Shown: positions 52,453 through 61,338, counted from the stretch's first letter. The stretch: 64,000 nucleotides of DNA from CBDCVA01 sp965222935 [NCBI: Candidatus Latescibacterota bacterium] (GCA_965222935.1 CBDCVA010000002.1:1798001-1862000); one strand, 5' to 3'. A program made the numbers and translations. The notes: generated by a model from the letters alone, not told the origin.

Positions 52453-52567
52453 CGCAACCTTTTCCACGTCCCAGACCCGAACCGAGTTCCTGTTGGCGCC
52501 CGAGGTTCCATAACATAGACGCTGTGACCCACCCCCGATAACCGTCCAATATCCGGGAGTTGTGTGC

Positions 52568-52596
52568 TTGACGCGGACGCGGGAAGCCGTTACCAT
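52568..52596 (+). promoter_or_regulatory. Candidate promoter for the methyltransferase gene
   Basis: TTGACG (52568-52573), 17 bases, TACCAT (52591-52596), 66 bases before the ATG at 52662. It lies in the divergent region shared with the metal operon. Confidence 0.35.
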
Positions 52597-52661
52597 GACG
52601 AAAGGGCCAGGAGATGGCTCTCGGTGGGTTAGGAGAACGCGCGCTTGACGAGTAACCCCGT

Positions 52662-54401
52662 ATGGCTCCCAACACCCTGTATTATGGCGACAATCTCGAC
52701 ATTCTCAGCCGGTACGTTAAGGATGAGAGCGTTGACCTGGTCTATTTAGACCCTCCCTTCAAGAGCGACCAGACCTACAACGTCCTGTTTCAGGAAAAGG
52801 ACGGCTCGCGGTCGGCTTCCCAGATCAAAGCTTTCGAGGATACCTGGCACTGGGATGAAACGGCGGCGCGTGCCTTCGAGGAGACGGTCGAGGCCGGAGG
52901 CCGGGTGGCGGAGGCCATGCGTGCCTTCAGGCAACTGCTGGGGTCCAACGACATGCTGGCCTACCTCTCGATGATGGCTCCCCGGTTGGTGGAACTTCGG
53001 CGGGTCCTGAAACCGACCGGGAGCCTCTACTTGCATTGCGACTCCACGGCGAGTCACTACCTGAAGCTCTTGCTGGATTCGATTTTTGGCCTCCAAAATT
53101 TCCGAAGCGAGATCATATGGAGACGAACTAACGCACACAATAAGATTGCACGCCAATACGGCCCAATTCACGACACGATCTTGTTTTACACGGCGACAGA
53201 TGAGTTTATGTTTCATCCTGGCCGCACACCCTACACAAAGGCGTACATAGAAGATCGATTCAAATATGAAGACCGACATGGGCGTTATCAGACCAACTAC
53301 CTGACCGGACCAGGCACGCGGAAGGGCGAGAGCGGCAAGGAATGGGGTGATTTCGACCCCACGAACGTGGGCCGGCACTGGGCGATCCCTAATTCGCTCC
53401 GAAAGTTTCTACCCGACAATGGGAAGGACATGTCGAGTCAAGAGGCGCTAGACGCGCTCCATGCCCAAGACCTCATTGTCTTCCCGAAGAAAAAGGGCGG
53501 GCAGCCCATGTATAAGCAGTACGTGGGCGATGGAATACCTTACCAGGACATTTGGGCCTACCAGCCAAATACCCACGGCGTGCTCTACGAAACCGGCGCC
53601 TGCATCGACCAAGACGTGAAATACCTGGAGCACGAAGAGGAAAAACTCGGGTACGAGACGCAGAAGCCCGGAGGCATCCTGCACCGGATCATCGAAACAA
53701 GCTCTAACCCAGGCGACGTGGTGCTGGACCCCTTCTGCGGCTGCGGTACGACCATTGTCGCAGCCCAGAAGCTGGGCAGGCGCTGGATCGGAATTGACGT
53801 CACCCAACTGGCCATTTCCCTGATCCGTCACCGTATCCGGGATGCCTTCGGTGACGACTGCCGGTATGAAGTGGTCGGGGAACCGACCAGCCTCCAGGAT
53901 GCATCCGCTCTGGCGAAGCAGGACCCCTATCAATTCCAGTGGTGGGCGCTCGGTCTGGTCGGAGCCCGACCCGTCGAGCAGAAAAAGGGAGCCGACCGGG
54001 GCATTGATGGCAGCCTCTATTTCCATGACGAAGGCCGGGGCGGCAAGACGAAGCAGATCATCTTCTCGGTGAAGGCCGGGCACGTCACGGCAGCCCACGT
54101 GCGCGATCTAGTGGGTGTCGTCAACCGCGAGGAGGCCCAGATCGGGGCCTTGCTCTCCCTGGAGGCCCCCACAGGTCCCATGCGCAGGGAAGCGGCCTCG
54201 GCGGGATTCTATGAGTCCCCGTGGGGAAAGCACCCGCGCATCCAGTTGCTCACCATTGAAGACCTTCTGGGCCCGTCTGCCGGGCGGGCGGGCGGAAAGA
54301 GCGTGGACTATCCCCGCGCCGCGGATGTGACGTTCAAGCGCGCCCAGCGGGTGAAATACGATCCTGCCGAGAAGCAACAGGACTTTCTCGCGCGCAAGTA
54401 G
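52662..54401 (+). CDS. DNA methyltransferase (beta-class type) with fused Mrr-like nuclease domain
   Basis: A 579-residue protein. DPPF at residues 30-33 (VDLVYLDPPFKSDQTYN) comes before the AdoMet motif VVLDPFCGCGTT (~353-364), the order of beta-class N4/N6 methyltransferases; the region between (~100-340) is the target-recognition part (WRRTNAHNK, YGPIHDTILFYT). Residues ~425-515 form a second domain (FQWWALGLVGARPVEQKKGA, DRGIDGSLYF, IIFSVKAGHV, VREEAQ-like NREEAQIGALLSL). It resembles Mrr/PD-(D/E)xK nucleases, with D in GIDG and K in SVK; the usual Gln/Glu before VK is Ser. No separate restriction gene is adjacent, so this could be a one-protein modification-restriction enzyme or an orphan methylase. 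Confidence 0.8.
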   Translation: MAPNTLYYGDNLDILSRYVKDESVDLVYLDPPFKSDQTYNVLFQEKDGSRSASQIKAFEDTWHWDETAARAFEETVEAGGRVAEAMRAFRQLLGSNDMLAYLSMMAPRLVELRRVLKPTGSLYLHCDSTASHYLKLLLDSIFGLQNFRSEIIWRRTNAHNKIARQYGPIHDTILFYTATDEFMFHPGRTPYTKAYIEDRFKYEDRHGRYQTNYLTGPGTRKGESGKEWGDFDPTNVGRHWAIPNSLRKFLPDNGKDMSSQEALDALHAQDLIVFPKKKGGQPMYKQYVGDGIPYQDIWAYQPNTHGVLYETGACIDQDVKYLEHEEEKLGYETQKPGGILHRIIETSSNPGDVVLDPFCGCGTTIVAAQKLGRRWIGIDVTQLAISLIRHRIRDAFGDDCRYEVVGEPTSLQDASALAKQDPYQFQWWALGLVGARPVEQKKGADRGIDGSLYFHDEGRGGKTKQIIFSVKAGHVTAAHVRDLVGVVNREEAQIGALLSLEAPTGPMRREAASAGFYESPWGKHPRIQLLTIEDLLGPSAGRAGGKSVDYPRAADVTFKRAQRVKYDPAEKQQDFLARK

Positions 54402-54486
54402 CCCCTAGCCTCGCGGGCTGTGCAGCCGGGCCCGCGCCTGTATGGCCGCACGCTGCGTGGAAGCAACGGACGCCCTGAAGGGCGCT

Positions 54487-55515
54487 CTAGCCCCCTGAAT
54501 CCGGCGCCTCGAGCTGCTCCTGCACCAGGAGCGCGATGCGCCGCCGCACACTGGCCAGCCGGGATGCGACCGACGGCCGCGCGGCCCGCGCCGGATCGCG
54601 CTGCATCCGCTTGAGCTCTGCCATGAAGTGGTCCAACACGGCTTCCCGTTCGACATTGGGGACAAAGCTCCGTCGGTGTGGGCTGTCTCGCCGCACCACA
54701 TTCCGCCGGGCGAGCTCATTCAGGGTGCGCCGAACCCCGGATGCACCCCCGCGCGCGGTGTGGAGCATGTGCTCGTAGAGTTCGTCGGGGGTCGCCTCGC
54801 CTAGGACCCACAGGGCGTTGAGGACGTAGATCTCTCGCTCGTTGAGGTTCAGATCGGGGGCTCCCGGTTCATCGGATCCCTTGTCGCGGCTGAACAGCTC
54901 CTTGATGCCCCGCACTAGCCCCTGCACGGCAAACATGGGCAGAGCGCCTCCGACGGGGCTATACAAATGCTCCATCCCGAGGTTGGGCCCATTTCGTCCG
55001 TAGCCGCCCATGCGATCCAGAGAGGGGAGATTGCGCCTCGTCTCCTCGACGATGAATGCAAAGTTCCGCAGCATCACGGCCTCGCGCTCCTGGGGCGTGC
55101 GCACGGCCAGCGAGTCGAACGAGATCGGCGGCGCAACCCTCGATGGACGAGGCTGTGTCAATTCGGGCTTCTGCCAGCGCTCGCGGAAGTCTGCCATCAT
55201 GTCCTCCGTCCCCGGCAAGGGTCTAACCCGCATCTGAACCCACGGGTCGCGGCGGCTCAGAACTGTATCGACGGGTGCGGGCACTGTGCCGGGCGGCACG
55301 ATCTGGAACTGCGTCGGCACGACGATTTCGGGGCGAGGTCGCAGCACGGCCACCACGGGCGGTTGCGTCGGTAGCTCGAGGGTGCCGAGCCACCAGGCGG
55401 CTAGCATGTGCACGAGGACCGAGACGACTAGCGATGTGGCTAGCGTCTTGGGATCACTGCGCGGCAGCCTGGGAGCAGCCGGAAGGTGAGGAGAACGGCT
55501 TGGAGCGTTGGTCAT
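54487..55515 (-). CDS. TonB-like membrane-anchored protein with BlaI-like winged-helix C-terminus
   Basis: A 342-residue protein. One N-terminal membrane segment (TLATSLVVSVLVHMLAAWWL) is followed by a Pro-rich stretch (ELPTQPPVVAVLRPRPEIVV), as in TonB-type transducers. Residues ~230-310 resemble a BlaI/MecI-type winged helix: LNEREIYVLNALWVLGEATP, DELYEHML, GVRRTLNELARRNVVRRDSP. A DNA-binding domain on the far side of a single membrane anchor would be exported if the topology were TonB-like, so either the C-terminus stays in the cytosol or the wHTH is not for DNA. The ATG at 55515 follows GAGG; the frame extends to 55572. No recognised family for the whole protein. Confidence 0.55.
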   Translation of the reverse strand: MTNAPSRSPHLPAAPRLPRSDPKTLATSLVVSVLVHMLAAWWLGTLELPTQPPVVAVLRPRPEIVVPTQFQIVPPGTVPAPVDTVLSRRDPWVQMRVRPLPGTEDMMADFRERWQKPELTQPRPSRVAPPISFDSLAVRTPQEREAVMLRNFAFIVEETRRNLPSLDRMGGYGRNGPNLGMEHLYSPVGGALPMFAVQGLVRGIKELFSRDKGSDEPGAPDLNLNEREIYVLNALWVLGEATPDELYEHMLHTARGGASGVRRTLNELARRNVVRRDSPHRRSFVPNVEREAVLDHFMAELKRMQRDPARAARPSVASRLASVRRRIALLVQEQLEAPDSGG

Positions 55516-55537
55516 TGACCCTCGACGGGCGACCGGC

Positions 55538-55640
55538 TTAGGCCACCCGGTATGTCTCCGGAGCGTCCACATCCACTTTCACGCCCAAACCGGACTTTTG
55601 TGGCATCTGGGCGCGGCCGTCGGCTATCTTGGATGGGTTC
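55538..55640 (-). pseudogene. C-terminal relic of an enolase-superfamily (mandelate racemase/MLE) gene
   Basis: The minus-strand frame ending at the TAA at 55540-55538 reads NPSKIADGRAQMPQKSGLGV then KVDVDAPETYRVA. [NP]xxIxDGxxxxPxxPGLGVxxDxxAxxxYR is the usual end of sugar-acid dehydratases of this superfamily. Nothing of the barrel is left upstream. The rest of the 55516-55900 gap (385 bp) shows no gene I can name. Confidence 0.5.
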
Positions 55641-55900
55641 GACGAGCAGGCCGTCCTCGCAGGGCATTCGACACCCTCGACCCAATATAGGCTGCGGTTG
55701 GGTGGTGGAAAAGCGGCGCCAAGCCCGAACTGGGCTGTCTCCGAGCATCTGTTGACAAGGCCGGACAACGAGCCCATCGTGGAGCGCGCGTCCGAGGTCG
55801 GAAGCTTCCGGCGTGGCTTGAGTGGACCGTCTACGGTGATCATATGCCCCAGCCTTCGGCCGTCACCGAGGCGGCACGGGAATGAAAGGGGGATCGCCTC

Positions 55901-56365
55901 ATGGTTGATGCTGGCGATGCTGCGCCTGATTTCATGCTCGCGGACGGGGCGGGCGACACGATCAAGCTCTCCGGCTTCCGGGGGAAGTCGGTGGTGCTCT
56001 ACTTCTACCCGAAGGACAGTACGCCTGGCTGCACCCGCGAGGCGTGCGACTTTCGCGACGGGTTCGCCGATGTCTCCGAGGTCGGTGTCGAGGTCTTCGG
56101 GGTGAGTCCCGATGGGGCTTCGTCCCACCGGAAGTTCGCGTCCAAGCACGAACTGCCCTTCCGGCTGCTGTCCGACCCCGAGCACGAGGTCGCCGATGCC
56201 TACGGCGCGTGGGGGGAGAAGACCTTCATGGGCCGGAAGAGCATGGGGATCATCCGCTCGACCTTCCTGATCGACACCACGGGCACGATCTGCAAGGTGT
56301 GGCGAAAGGTCCGGGTCAAAGGCCATGCGGCGGAGGTCCTGGAAGCGGCTAAGGCGCTGGCGTAG
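55901..56365 (+). CDS. bcp: Thioredoxin-dependent peroxiredoxin, Bcp type
   Basis: A 154-residue peroxiredoxin of standard Bcp/PrxQ length. The active site PKDSTPGCTREACDFRD (~residues 38-54) has the peroxidatic Cys in PGCT and a resolving Cys five residues later, as in E. coli Bcp. Further marks are VEVFGVSPDG, HELPFRLLSDPEHEVADAYG and STFLIDTTG. It reduces H2O2 and organic peroxides in the cytosol with thioredoxin. GGGGGATC precedes the ATG. It converges with the SDR gene at 56408. Confidence 0.95.
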   Translation: MVDAGDAAPDFMLADGAGDTIKLSGFRGKSVVLYFYPKDSTPGCTREACDFRDGFADVSEVGVEVFGVSPDGASSHRKFASKHELPFRLLSDPEHEVADAYGAWGEKTFMGRKSMGIIRSTFLIDTTGTICKVWRKVRVKGHAAEVLEAAKALA

Positions 56366-56407
56366 ACCTCACTCCCCACTAACGGGGAGGAACGTCCTCG
56401 GGCGGGT

Positions 56408-57205
56408 TCAGGGCCCGCTTTGCCGGGGTGGGTAGTGGTCCTCCGCGCGGTCCTGGGGGTCGTAGCCGACGGTGCGTGCGGCGTGCTCGATGTCCCAGAA
56501 GCGTGCGGCGTTGCGGCTGACGCCGTAGAAGCTCTCGAACCCCTCGTGGTCGGTGGAGAGGCAGCAGTCGATCTGGTGGGCCAGATCACGGCCGCTCTGC
56601 CAGGTGGCCAGGTGGCGCCCGCTCCCGTCGGGCTTGTCCGATCCGGGCACGCTGCCGATGCGCAGACAGTAAACGCTGATGCCGTACTGGTCCCAGAAGA
56701 AGCGGCCTAGGGCCTCGGCCCAGCACTTGTAGACGCCGTAGAGGCCGTCGGGGCGCGGCAGAGCCGTGTGGTCGATCGGCAGGTCGCGTTTGATCTCGTA
56801 CATGCCCACGGCGTGGTTGCTGCTGGCATAGACGATGCGCTCAGCGCCGCCGAGGCGCGCCGCCTCGAAGACGTTGTACGTCCCCTGGATGTTGAACATC
56901 ATCGCTTCGGCCTGCCTGACGACCGCATCGTCGTCTGGCCCCGCTCCGGCGGATGTCGCGCCGACGGGGTGCTTGTAGGCGAGATGGACGACTGCGTCCA
57001 CGCCCTCGAAGGCCCGCTTCAGGCCGTCGAAATCTCCCATGTCACACCCGATCGTCCTGGCGGCAAAAGCCGCCTCTTCGATAGTGCGGCCGCCGGGACG
57101 TTGGAGGTAGCGCCAGTTGTACAGCTCGCCGATGTGCTTGCGTACGCTGCTCCCGATGTTGCCTGCGGCGCCGGTGAGCGCGACGATGCGAGGCTTCTTA
57201 TGCAT
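56408..57205 (-). CDS. Uronate dehydrogenase-like NAD-dependent extended SDR (tandem paralogue 1)
   Basis: A 265-residue protein: GAAGNIG cofactor turn at ~12-18, VVHLAYK, YASSNHAVGMYE, catalytic Y-x-x-x-K in LYGVYKCWAEALGRF and the end FYGVSRNAARFWDIEHAART. SSNH..G and YG.SK/YGVYK are typical of bacterial uronate dehydrogenases, which oxidise glucuronate or galacturonate to aldarolactones. At 265 residues it has normal length for that group. The substrate is not proven; other sugar dehydrogenases share these marks. It lies downstream of, and is clearly duplicated with, the gene at 57285 (80 bases between). Confidence 0.75.
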   Translation of the reverse strand: MHKKPRIVALTGAAGNIGSSVRKHIGELYNWRYLQRPGGRTIEEAAFAARTIGCDMGDFDGLKRAFEGVDAVVHLAYKHPVGATSAGAGPDDDAVVRQAEAMMFNIQGTYNVFEAARLGGAERIVYASSNHAVGMYEIKRDLPIDHTALPRPDGLYGVYKCWAEALGRFFWDQYGISVYCLRIGSVPGSDKPDGSGRHLATWQSGRDLAHQIDCCLSTDHEGFESFYGVSRNAARFWDIEHAARTVGYDPQDRAEDHYPPRQSGP

Positions 57206-57284
57206 GGGTGGAGCTCCCTCCCGTCACGGTTGGGGTGCGGCGCCATCCTCGGATGAACCCAGGAGGGCGGGTGCGTATGGATAC

Positions 57285-58082
57285 CTAAGGTCCGCTGTGC
57301 TGGGGCGGGTAGTGATCCTCGGCGCGGTCCTGCGGGTCATAGCCGATGGTGCGCCCGGCGTGCTCGATGTCCCAGAAGCGGGCGGCGTTGCGGCTGACGC
57401 CATAGAAGATCTCGAACCCCTCATGGTCCGTGGCGAGGCAGCGGTCGATCTGGTGGGCCAGGTCGCGGCCGCTCTGCCACGTCGCGCGGGAGCGGTCGCC
57501 GCTGGGCCGGTCCGCCTCACCGGGGATGGTGCCGATGCGCAGGCAGTAAACGCTGATCCCGTACTGGTCCCAGAAGAACCGCCCCAGGGCCTCGATGCAG
57601 CACTTGTAGACCCCGTAGAGGCTGTCGGGTCGGGGTAGGGCCCTGTGGTCGATGGGTAGATCGTTCTTGATCTCGTACATGCCCACGGCGTGGTTGCTGC
57701 TGGCGAAGACGATCCGCCTGACGCCGCCGAGGCGCGCCGCCTCGAAGACGTTGTACGATCCCTGGATGTTGTTCATCATGGTCGTCGCTTGCCGGGCCAC
57801 CGCGTCGGCATCCTCTTCCACCATCGAGGAACCGGCCTTGTGGGGGGTCTCCACGGCGAGGTGGACGACCGCATCGACGCCCTCGAAGGCCCGCTTCAGC
57901 CCCTCGAAATCCAGGGTGCCGCAGGCGATGGCTTTCTTGGCATCATCCGGCTCTTTGACCACACGGCCGCCTGGACGTGTCAGGAACCGCCAGTCGTACT
58001 GGCTGCCAAGGTAACGGCGCACGTGCACACCGATCGTGCCGGCGGCGCCGGTTAGCGCCACCAGGCGGGGCTTAGCGGCCAC
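57285..58082 (-). CDS. Uronate dehydrogenase-like NAD-dependent extended SDR (tandem paralogue 2)
   Basis: A 265-residue protein with the same marks as its downstream neighbour (GAAGTIG, FASSNHAVGMYE, LYGVYKCCIEALGRFFWDQY, DPQDRAEDHYPPQHSGP at the end). The two are identical over most of the second half and differ mainly between residues ~30 and 100 (ETPHKAGSSMVEED versus KHPVGATSAGAGPDDD), a stretch after the first strands that could touch substrate. The GTG at 58082 has GGAGG seven bases upstream and gives the normal N-terminus (VAAKPRLVALTG); an in-frame GTG at 58100 is less likely. First gene of the pair. Confidence 0.75.
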   Translation of the reverse strand: MAAKPRLVALTGAAGTIGVHVRRYLGSQYDWRFLTRPGGRVVKEPDDAKKAIACGTLDFEGLKRAFEGVDAVVHLAVETPHKAGSSMVEEDADAVARQATTMMNNIQGSYNVFEAARLGGVRRIVFASSNHAVGMYEIKNDLPIDHRALPRPDSLYGVYKCCIEALGRFFWDQYGISVYCLRIGTIPGEADRPSGDRSRATWQSGRDLAHQIDRCLATDHEGFEIFYGVSRNAARFWDIEHAGRTIGYDPQDRAEDHYPPQHSGP

Positions 58083-58241
58083 TTGACGCCCTCCTTCCAC
58101 CCAATCCCATAGTTAGAATATTCTGCTTGGAGAACAGGGGTCGCCGATGGCTCGGACGCGCGCGGTCCGAAGTGCAAGCATGATCGGCAGCCGGTCTTGG
58201 ATTCAGACATCGCTCTGACCTCCAAGGCCTCGCCTTCTGGG

Positions 58242-59678
58242 CTACGGCAAGAGGAGATATTTCGCGACCAAGGCGGCCGAGAGCAGGTAGGCCAGCCAGT
58301 GCACCTCGTGGAGGCGGCCCGAAAAGGTCTTGAGCCAAACGTGGGCCAGAAAGCCCAGGGCCAGCCCGTTGGTGATGCTGAAGGTGAGCGGGATGCCGAT
58401 CATCACGATGAAGCCCGGCAGGGCCTCAGTGATGTCCTCCCAGTCGATGCGGGTGAGCTGGCTCGCCATCAGAACGCCGACGACGATGAGAGCGGGGGCG
58501 GTGGCGAAGTAGGGGATGGCCTCGACCAGCGGGATGACGAAGAGCGCCGCGATGAACAGGAGCGCCGTGATCAGGTTCGCGAAGCCCGTTCGGCCCCCAG
58601 CCGCGAGACCCGCAGTGGACTCGATGTAGCTGGTGGTGTTGCTCGTGCCGAAGACGGCGCCGACCATCGTCGCGACGCTATCGGCGCCCAGCGCCCGGTT
58701 CGCCCGCGGCACTTCGCCCCTCTCGTCGACGAAGCCGCCCTTCTGCGCGATGCCTAAGAGCGTGCCCACCGTGTCGAACAGGTCCACGAACAAAAAGCTC
58801 AGGACGATCCCCCATATGCCCAGGGCGAACACCTCCCGTAAGGCGGCCCCGCCATCCCGGAAGATGGCGCCGAAAGTCTGAGTCGGCCAGCGGGGAACCT
58901 GGATCAACCGATCCGCCTCCGGCCAGGGCGAGGCGCCCAGCGCCATGCCTGCCACGGCCGCGCCTAGTATCCCCAGCAGGATGCTGCTGCGGAATCCTCG
59001 CGCCATGAAGAACCCAATGGTGAACGTGCCCAGAATGGTCAGAAGCGCGGGCACGGTCAGGACATCGCCTAGCGTCACGAGCGTTTCCTGGTGGGGGATC
59101 ACCAGCTCGGCGTTGACCAGCCCGGAGAAAGCGATCATGATCCCGATGCCCGCGGCCGTCGCATGGCGGATCGAGAAGGGCACGGCGGAAATCACGACCC
59201 GTCGCACCCGCAGAACCGATAGGAGGAAGAACAGGAGCCCCGATAGAAACACCGCAGCCATTGCCAGTTCCCACGGCGCACCTAGCCCCTGAACCACGGC
59301 GTAGGCGAAGAATGCATTGATTCCCATCCCGGGGGCGAGCGCGATCGGATAGTTGGCTGCCAGACCCATCACCAGACAGCCGACGGCCGAGGCGATGCAG
59401 GTGGCGAAGGCCACGTCCTCGAAATAGCCGATGCCCATCGCATCGGAGAGGATGTGCGGGTTGACGATGATGACATAACTCATCGTCAGAAACGTCGTCA
59501 GCCCGGCGACGCTCTCCGTGCGGTAGCTCGTGCCCTGCTCTGTGAACCCGAAGAACTCGGAGGGCCGCAAAAAGAGAAGCGTTACACGCTCGAACAGCCG
59601 CCTGAGCGCGGAGCCCACCTGCGGCGCTGCGACCGCCGCGTCTTCCTCCGCCCTCGAAAACCTCAACGGCATCCTCAT
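58242..59678 (-). CDS. NCS2-family purine permease (AzgA-type)
   Basis: A 478-residue permease with about a dozen or more membrane segments. Marks of the AzgA/YjcD group are TSYRTESVAGLTTFLTMSY (~residue 55), NPHILSDAMG, ALAPGMGINAFFAYAVV, SFLFVDLFDTVGTLLGIA and GTSNTTSYIESTAG. It imports hypoxanthine, adenine or guanine with protons. GGGGGAG lies eight bases before the ATG at 59678; the frame is open further to 59717. It is separated from the SDR pair by 160 bases and read in the same direction. Confidence 0.9.
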   Translation of the reverse strand: MRMPLRFSRAEEDAAVAAPQVGSALRRLFERVTLLFLRPSEFFGFTEQGTSYRTESVAGLTTFLTMSYVIIVNPHILSDAMGIGYFEDVAFATCIASAVGCLVMGLAANYPIALAPGMGINAFFAYAVVQGLGAPWELAMAAVFLSGLLFFLLSVLRVRRVVISAVPFSIRHATAAGIGIMIAFSGLVNAELVIPHQETLVTLGDVLTVPALLTILGTFTIGFFMARGFRSSILLGILGAAVAGMALGASPWPEADRLIQVPRWPTQTFGAIFRDGGAALREVFALGIWGIVLSFLFVDLFDTVGTLLGIAQKGGFVDERGEVPRANRALGADSVATMVGAVFGTSNTTSYIESTAGLAAGGRTGFANLITALLFIAALFVIPLVEAIPYFATAPALIVVGVLMASQLTRIDWEDITEALPGFIVMIGIPLTFSITNGLALGFLAHVWLKTFSGRLHEVHWLAYLLSAALVAKYLLLP

Positions 59679-59727
59679 GACCGCACTCCCCCGTCGGCGC
59701 GCGTCCCGACCCAACACTGCTGCACGG

Positions 59728-59762
59728 CTGTTGATGGGCTCAGGGCGCCCTTCGACAAGCTG
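59728..59762. repeat. Short palindromic intergenic repeat, related to 2818-2852
   Basis: Reads GGGCTCAGGGCGCCCTTCG then ACAAGCTGACG. It contains the same CTCAGG and TTCGACAAGCT modules as the copy near 2.8 kb, here in a different arrangement. Confidence 0.35.
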
Positions 59763-59919
59763 ACGTGCTGATGAACGCGGGTTCCGCGGAGACCTAGTCT
59801 GCAGGGTACGTCACTGGGCGCGTCGCCGCAAGCCAAGATGCCCAGTCTCCTGGGTGTTGACGGGCCCTCGTCCAGAGCGTAACTTACTGCGTTAGGCACT
59901 GTGCTCCGGAGGTCCGCTC

Positions 59920-60123
59920 TTGGCCATCTCAAAGCTTGTCTCCTGCCCTCTCTGCGGTGAAGGCATCCCCGCCGACCGCCTTGAGTCCCATCTCTCGCTC
60001 GAAGGCGACCTGATCGAGTTGGTCAAGCAAGAGCACCCCGAGTGGGTCGAGGCGGATGGCCTCTGCCCCAAGTGTATCGAGCACATCCGCGTAAACATGC
60101 CCGGCCGATGGGGCTGGGCTTAG
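59920..60123 (+). CDS. Small zinc-ribbon-like protein
   Basis: A 67-residue protein starting at a TTG with GGAGG seven bases upstream. Two Cys pairs (SCPLCGEG at ~9-16 and LCPKCIEH at ~48-55) enclose an acidic helical part with a possible His ligand (LESHLSLEGDLIELVKQEH). This is the layout of a small treble-clef or zinc-ribbon protein. Function unknown; it stands alone between two genes on the other strand. The ribosome-binding site and the regular Cys spacing are the support. Confidence 0.55.
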   Translation: MAISKLVSCPLCGEGIPADRLESHLSLEGDLIELVKQEHPEWVEADGLCPKCIEHIRVNMPGRWGWA

Positions 60124-60297
60124 GCGCCCGAGGTTCAGGCTTCGCTCGCAGGGTATCGCGCGGTGCTGGGAGCGCCACCTCTCCGCGGTCCTGCCCGACC
60201 AGCGGTCCGAGAGCCCCATCGATCAAGCACTTGAGCTCCGTCGGCCCGTCCGAGAGTAGATCCACGTGGACTTCGGTGAATCTGCGCGGCGGAGCGT

Positions 60298-60990
60298 TCA
60301 CATGCGCCCGGGCACGGCCCCACGGGTGGGCGGCGCCTCGATGGAAAGGCGCTGAGGATCGTTGAGAACACCATTCTCGAGAAGCAGGAGGCCCTCGTCG
60401 TCCGTCGCCTCGATGGCGTAAGGCTCACCGGGCGAGACGAAGAGTCGGTCGAAGTCCTGGCAGGTTCCGCTAAGGTGGCCGATCCTCGTCCGACCACGAC
60501 CGCGCATGACGAAGTAGATCATCTCAGCGTCCGACCGGCCCGGCGACTCGATCCCCTCACCCTTGCGGAGCTCGACCACACGGCTCTTGCAGTGCGCCGA
60601 ATCGGGGAACTTCGCGTCGGGGATACAGTCGATGATAGGCGTCTTGATGCTCGCCGTCTCGGGCTTCATGTCGTCGCCGAAGGTGTGGCTGGGCCGCAGA
60701 TTAGGGGTCACGATCAAGAAAAGAGCCAGGGGTTCGTCGCCCACGACGGTCATCCGATGCCAGCCCTCTTCGGGCACCCAGGCCAGTTGGCCCGCGCGGA
60801 GTTGGTGCTCCTCGGGCCCGGCCTCAAGCATGCACTCGCCCCAGAAGTAGTAGAAAGGCTCGATGGCACCCGTGTGGCAGTGCGGCTCGTCCATAGCATG
60901 CCCCGGCTCCCAGATGATGATTCCTGAGCGCTGATTCGGCGTCGGCGGAATGGACCGGACAAGAAGCCGCTCGCGGTCAAGCGTCGTCAT
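60298..60990 (-). CDS. Bicupin-type protein
   Basis: A 230-residue protein with two cupin halves. The first has EPHCHTGAIEPFYYFWGECM (H-x-H...E metal ligands, ~residues 35-53) and ends WHRMTV (~78). The second has ELRKGEGIESPGRSDAEMIY, FVMRGRGRTRIG and SPGEPYAIEATDDEG but lacks the H-x-H pair, so probably only the N-terminal half binds metal. Roles range from dioxygenase to sugar or small-acid binding; it cannot be narrowed. The ATG at 60990 follows AAAGGAG; the frame is open to 61029. Confidence 0.65.
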   Translation of the reverse strand: MTTLDRERLLVRSIPPTPNQRSGIIIWEPGHAMDEPHCHTGAIEPFYYFWGECMLEAGPEEHQLRAGQLAWVPEEGWHRMTVVGDEPLALFLIVTPNLRPSHTFGDDMKPETASIKTPIIDCIPDAKFPDSAHCKSRVVELRKGEGIESPGRSDAEMIYFVMRGRGRTRIGHLSGTCQDFDRLFVSPGEPYAIEATDDEGLLLLENGVLNDPQRLSIEAPPTRGAVPGRM

Positions 60991-61338
60991 CGTTCGTCTC
61001 CTTTGCCACCAGGTTCCGGGGTTCACCACCGAGCGGACCTCGTCTGAGACGCCGGTGATGGATGCAGGGCCATAGGCCGGGCTCCGCGATGCGCACGACC
61101 GTATGTCCGGGGAGCAACGTAACGCCCGCGGCGTCGCGGGTCAACACAGACCGATTGCCTTCGTGCGCGAGGGTGTTACCTTCTCTATGGGAAGCCGGTC
61201 GGTCCCCTCTTTCGACGGGCTCCGGACGGCAGATGTGAGATCGAGAAGAGGATCGGCTACACGCAGCGCGCTCTGCGATCAGATCGGCATGGTCACAGGC
61301 ACAAGGCGCGACGCCATAGATTCGATGACGGGGCGAGG
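60991..61338. other. Intergenic region of ~350 bp
   Basis: No gene recognised. A TTCGACGGGCTCCGGACGG piece at ~61210 resembles the short palindromic repeat at 2818. Frames on both strands across it lack ribosome-binding sites and family resemblance. Confidence 0.35.

Noticed and set aside
55538-56326. Open frame of 262 codons on the minus strand
   Set aside because: Mostly antisense to the bcp gene. Only its last ~33 codons resemble a protein family, so I list just those as a relic.
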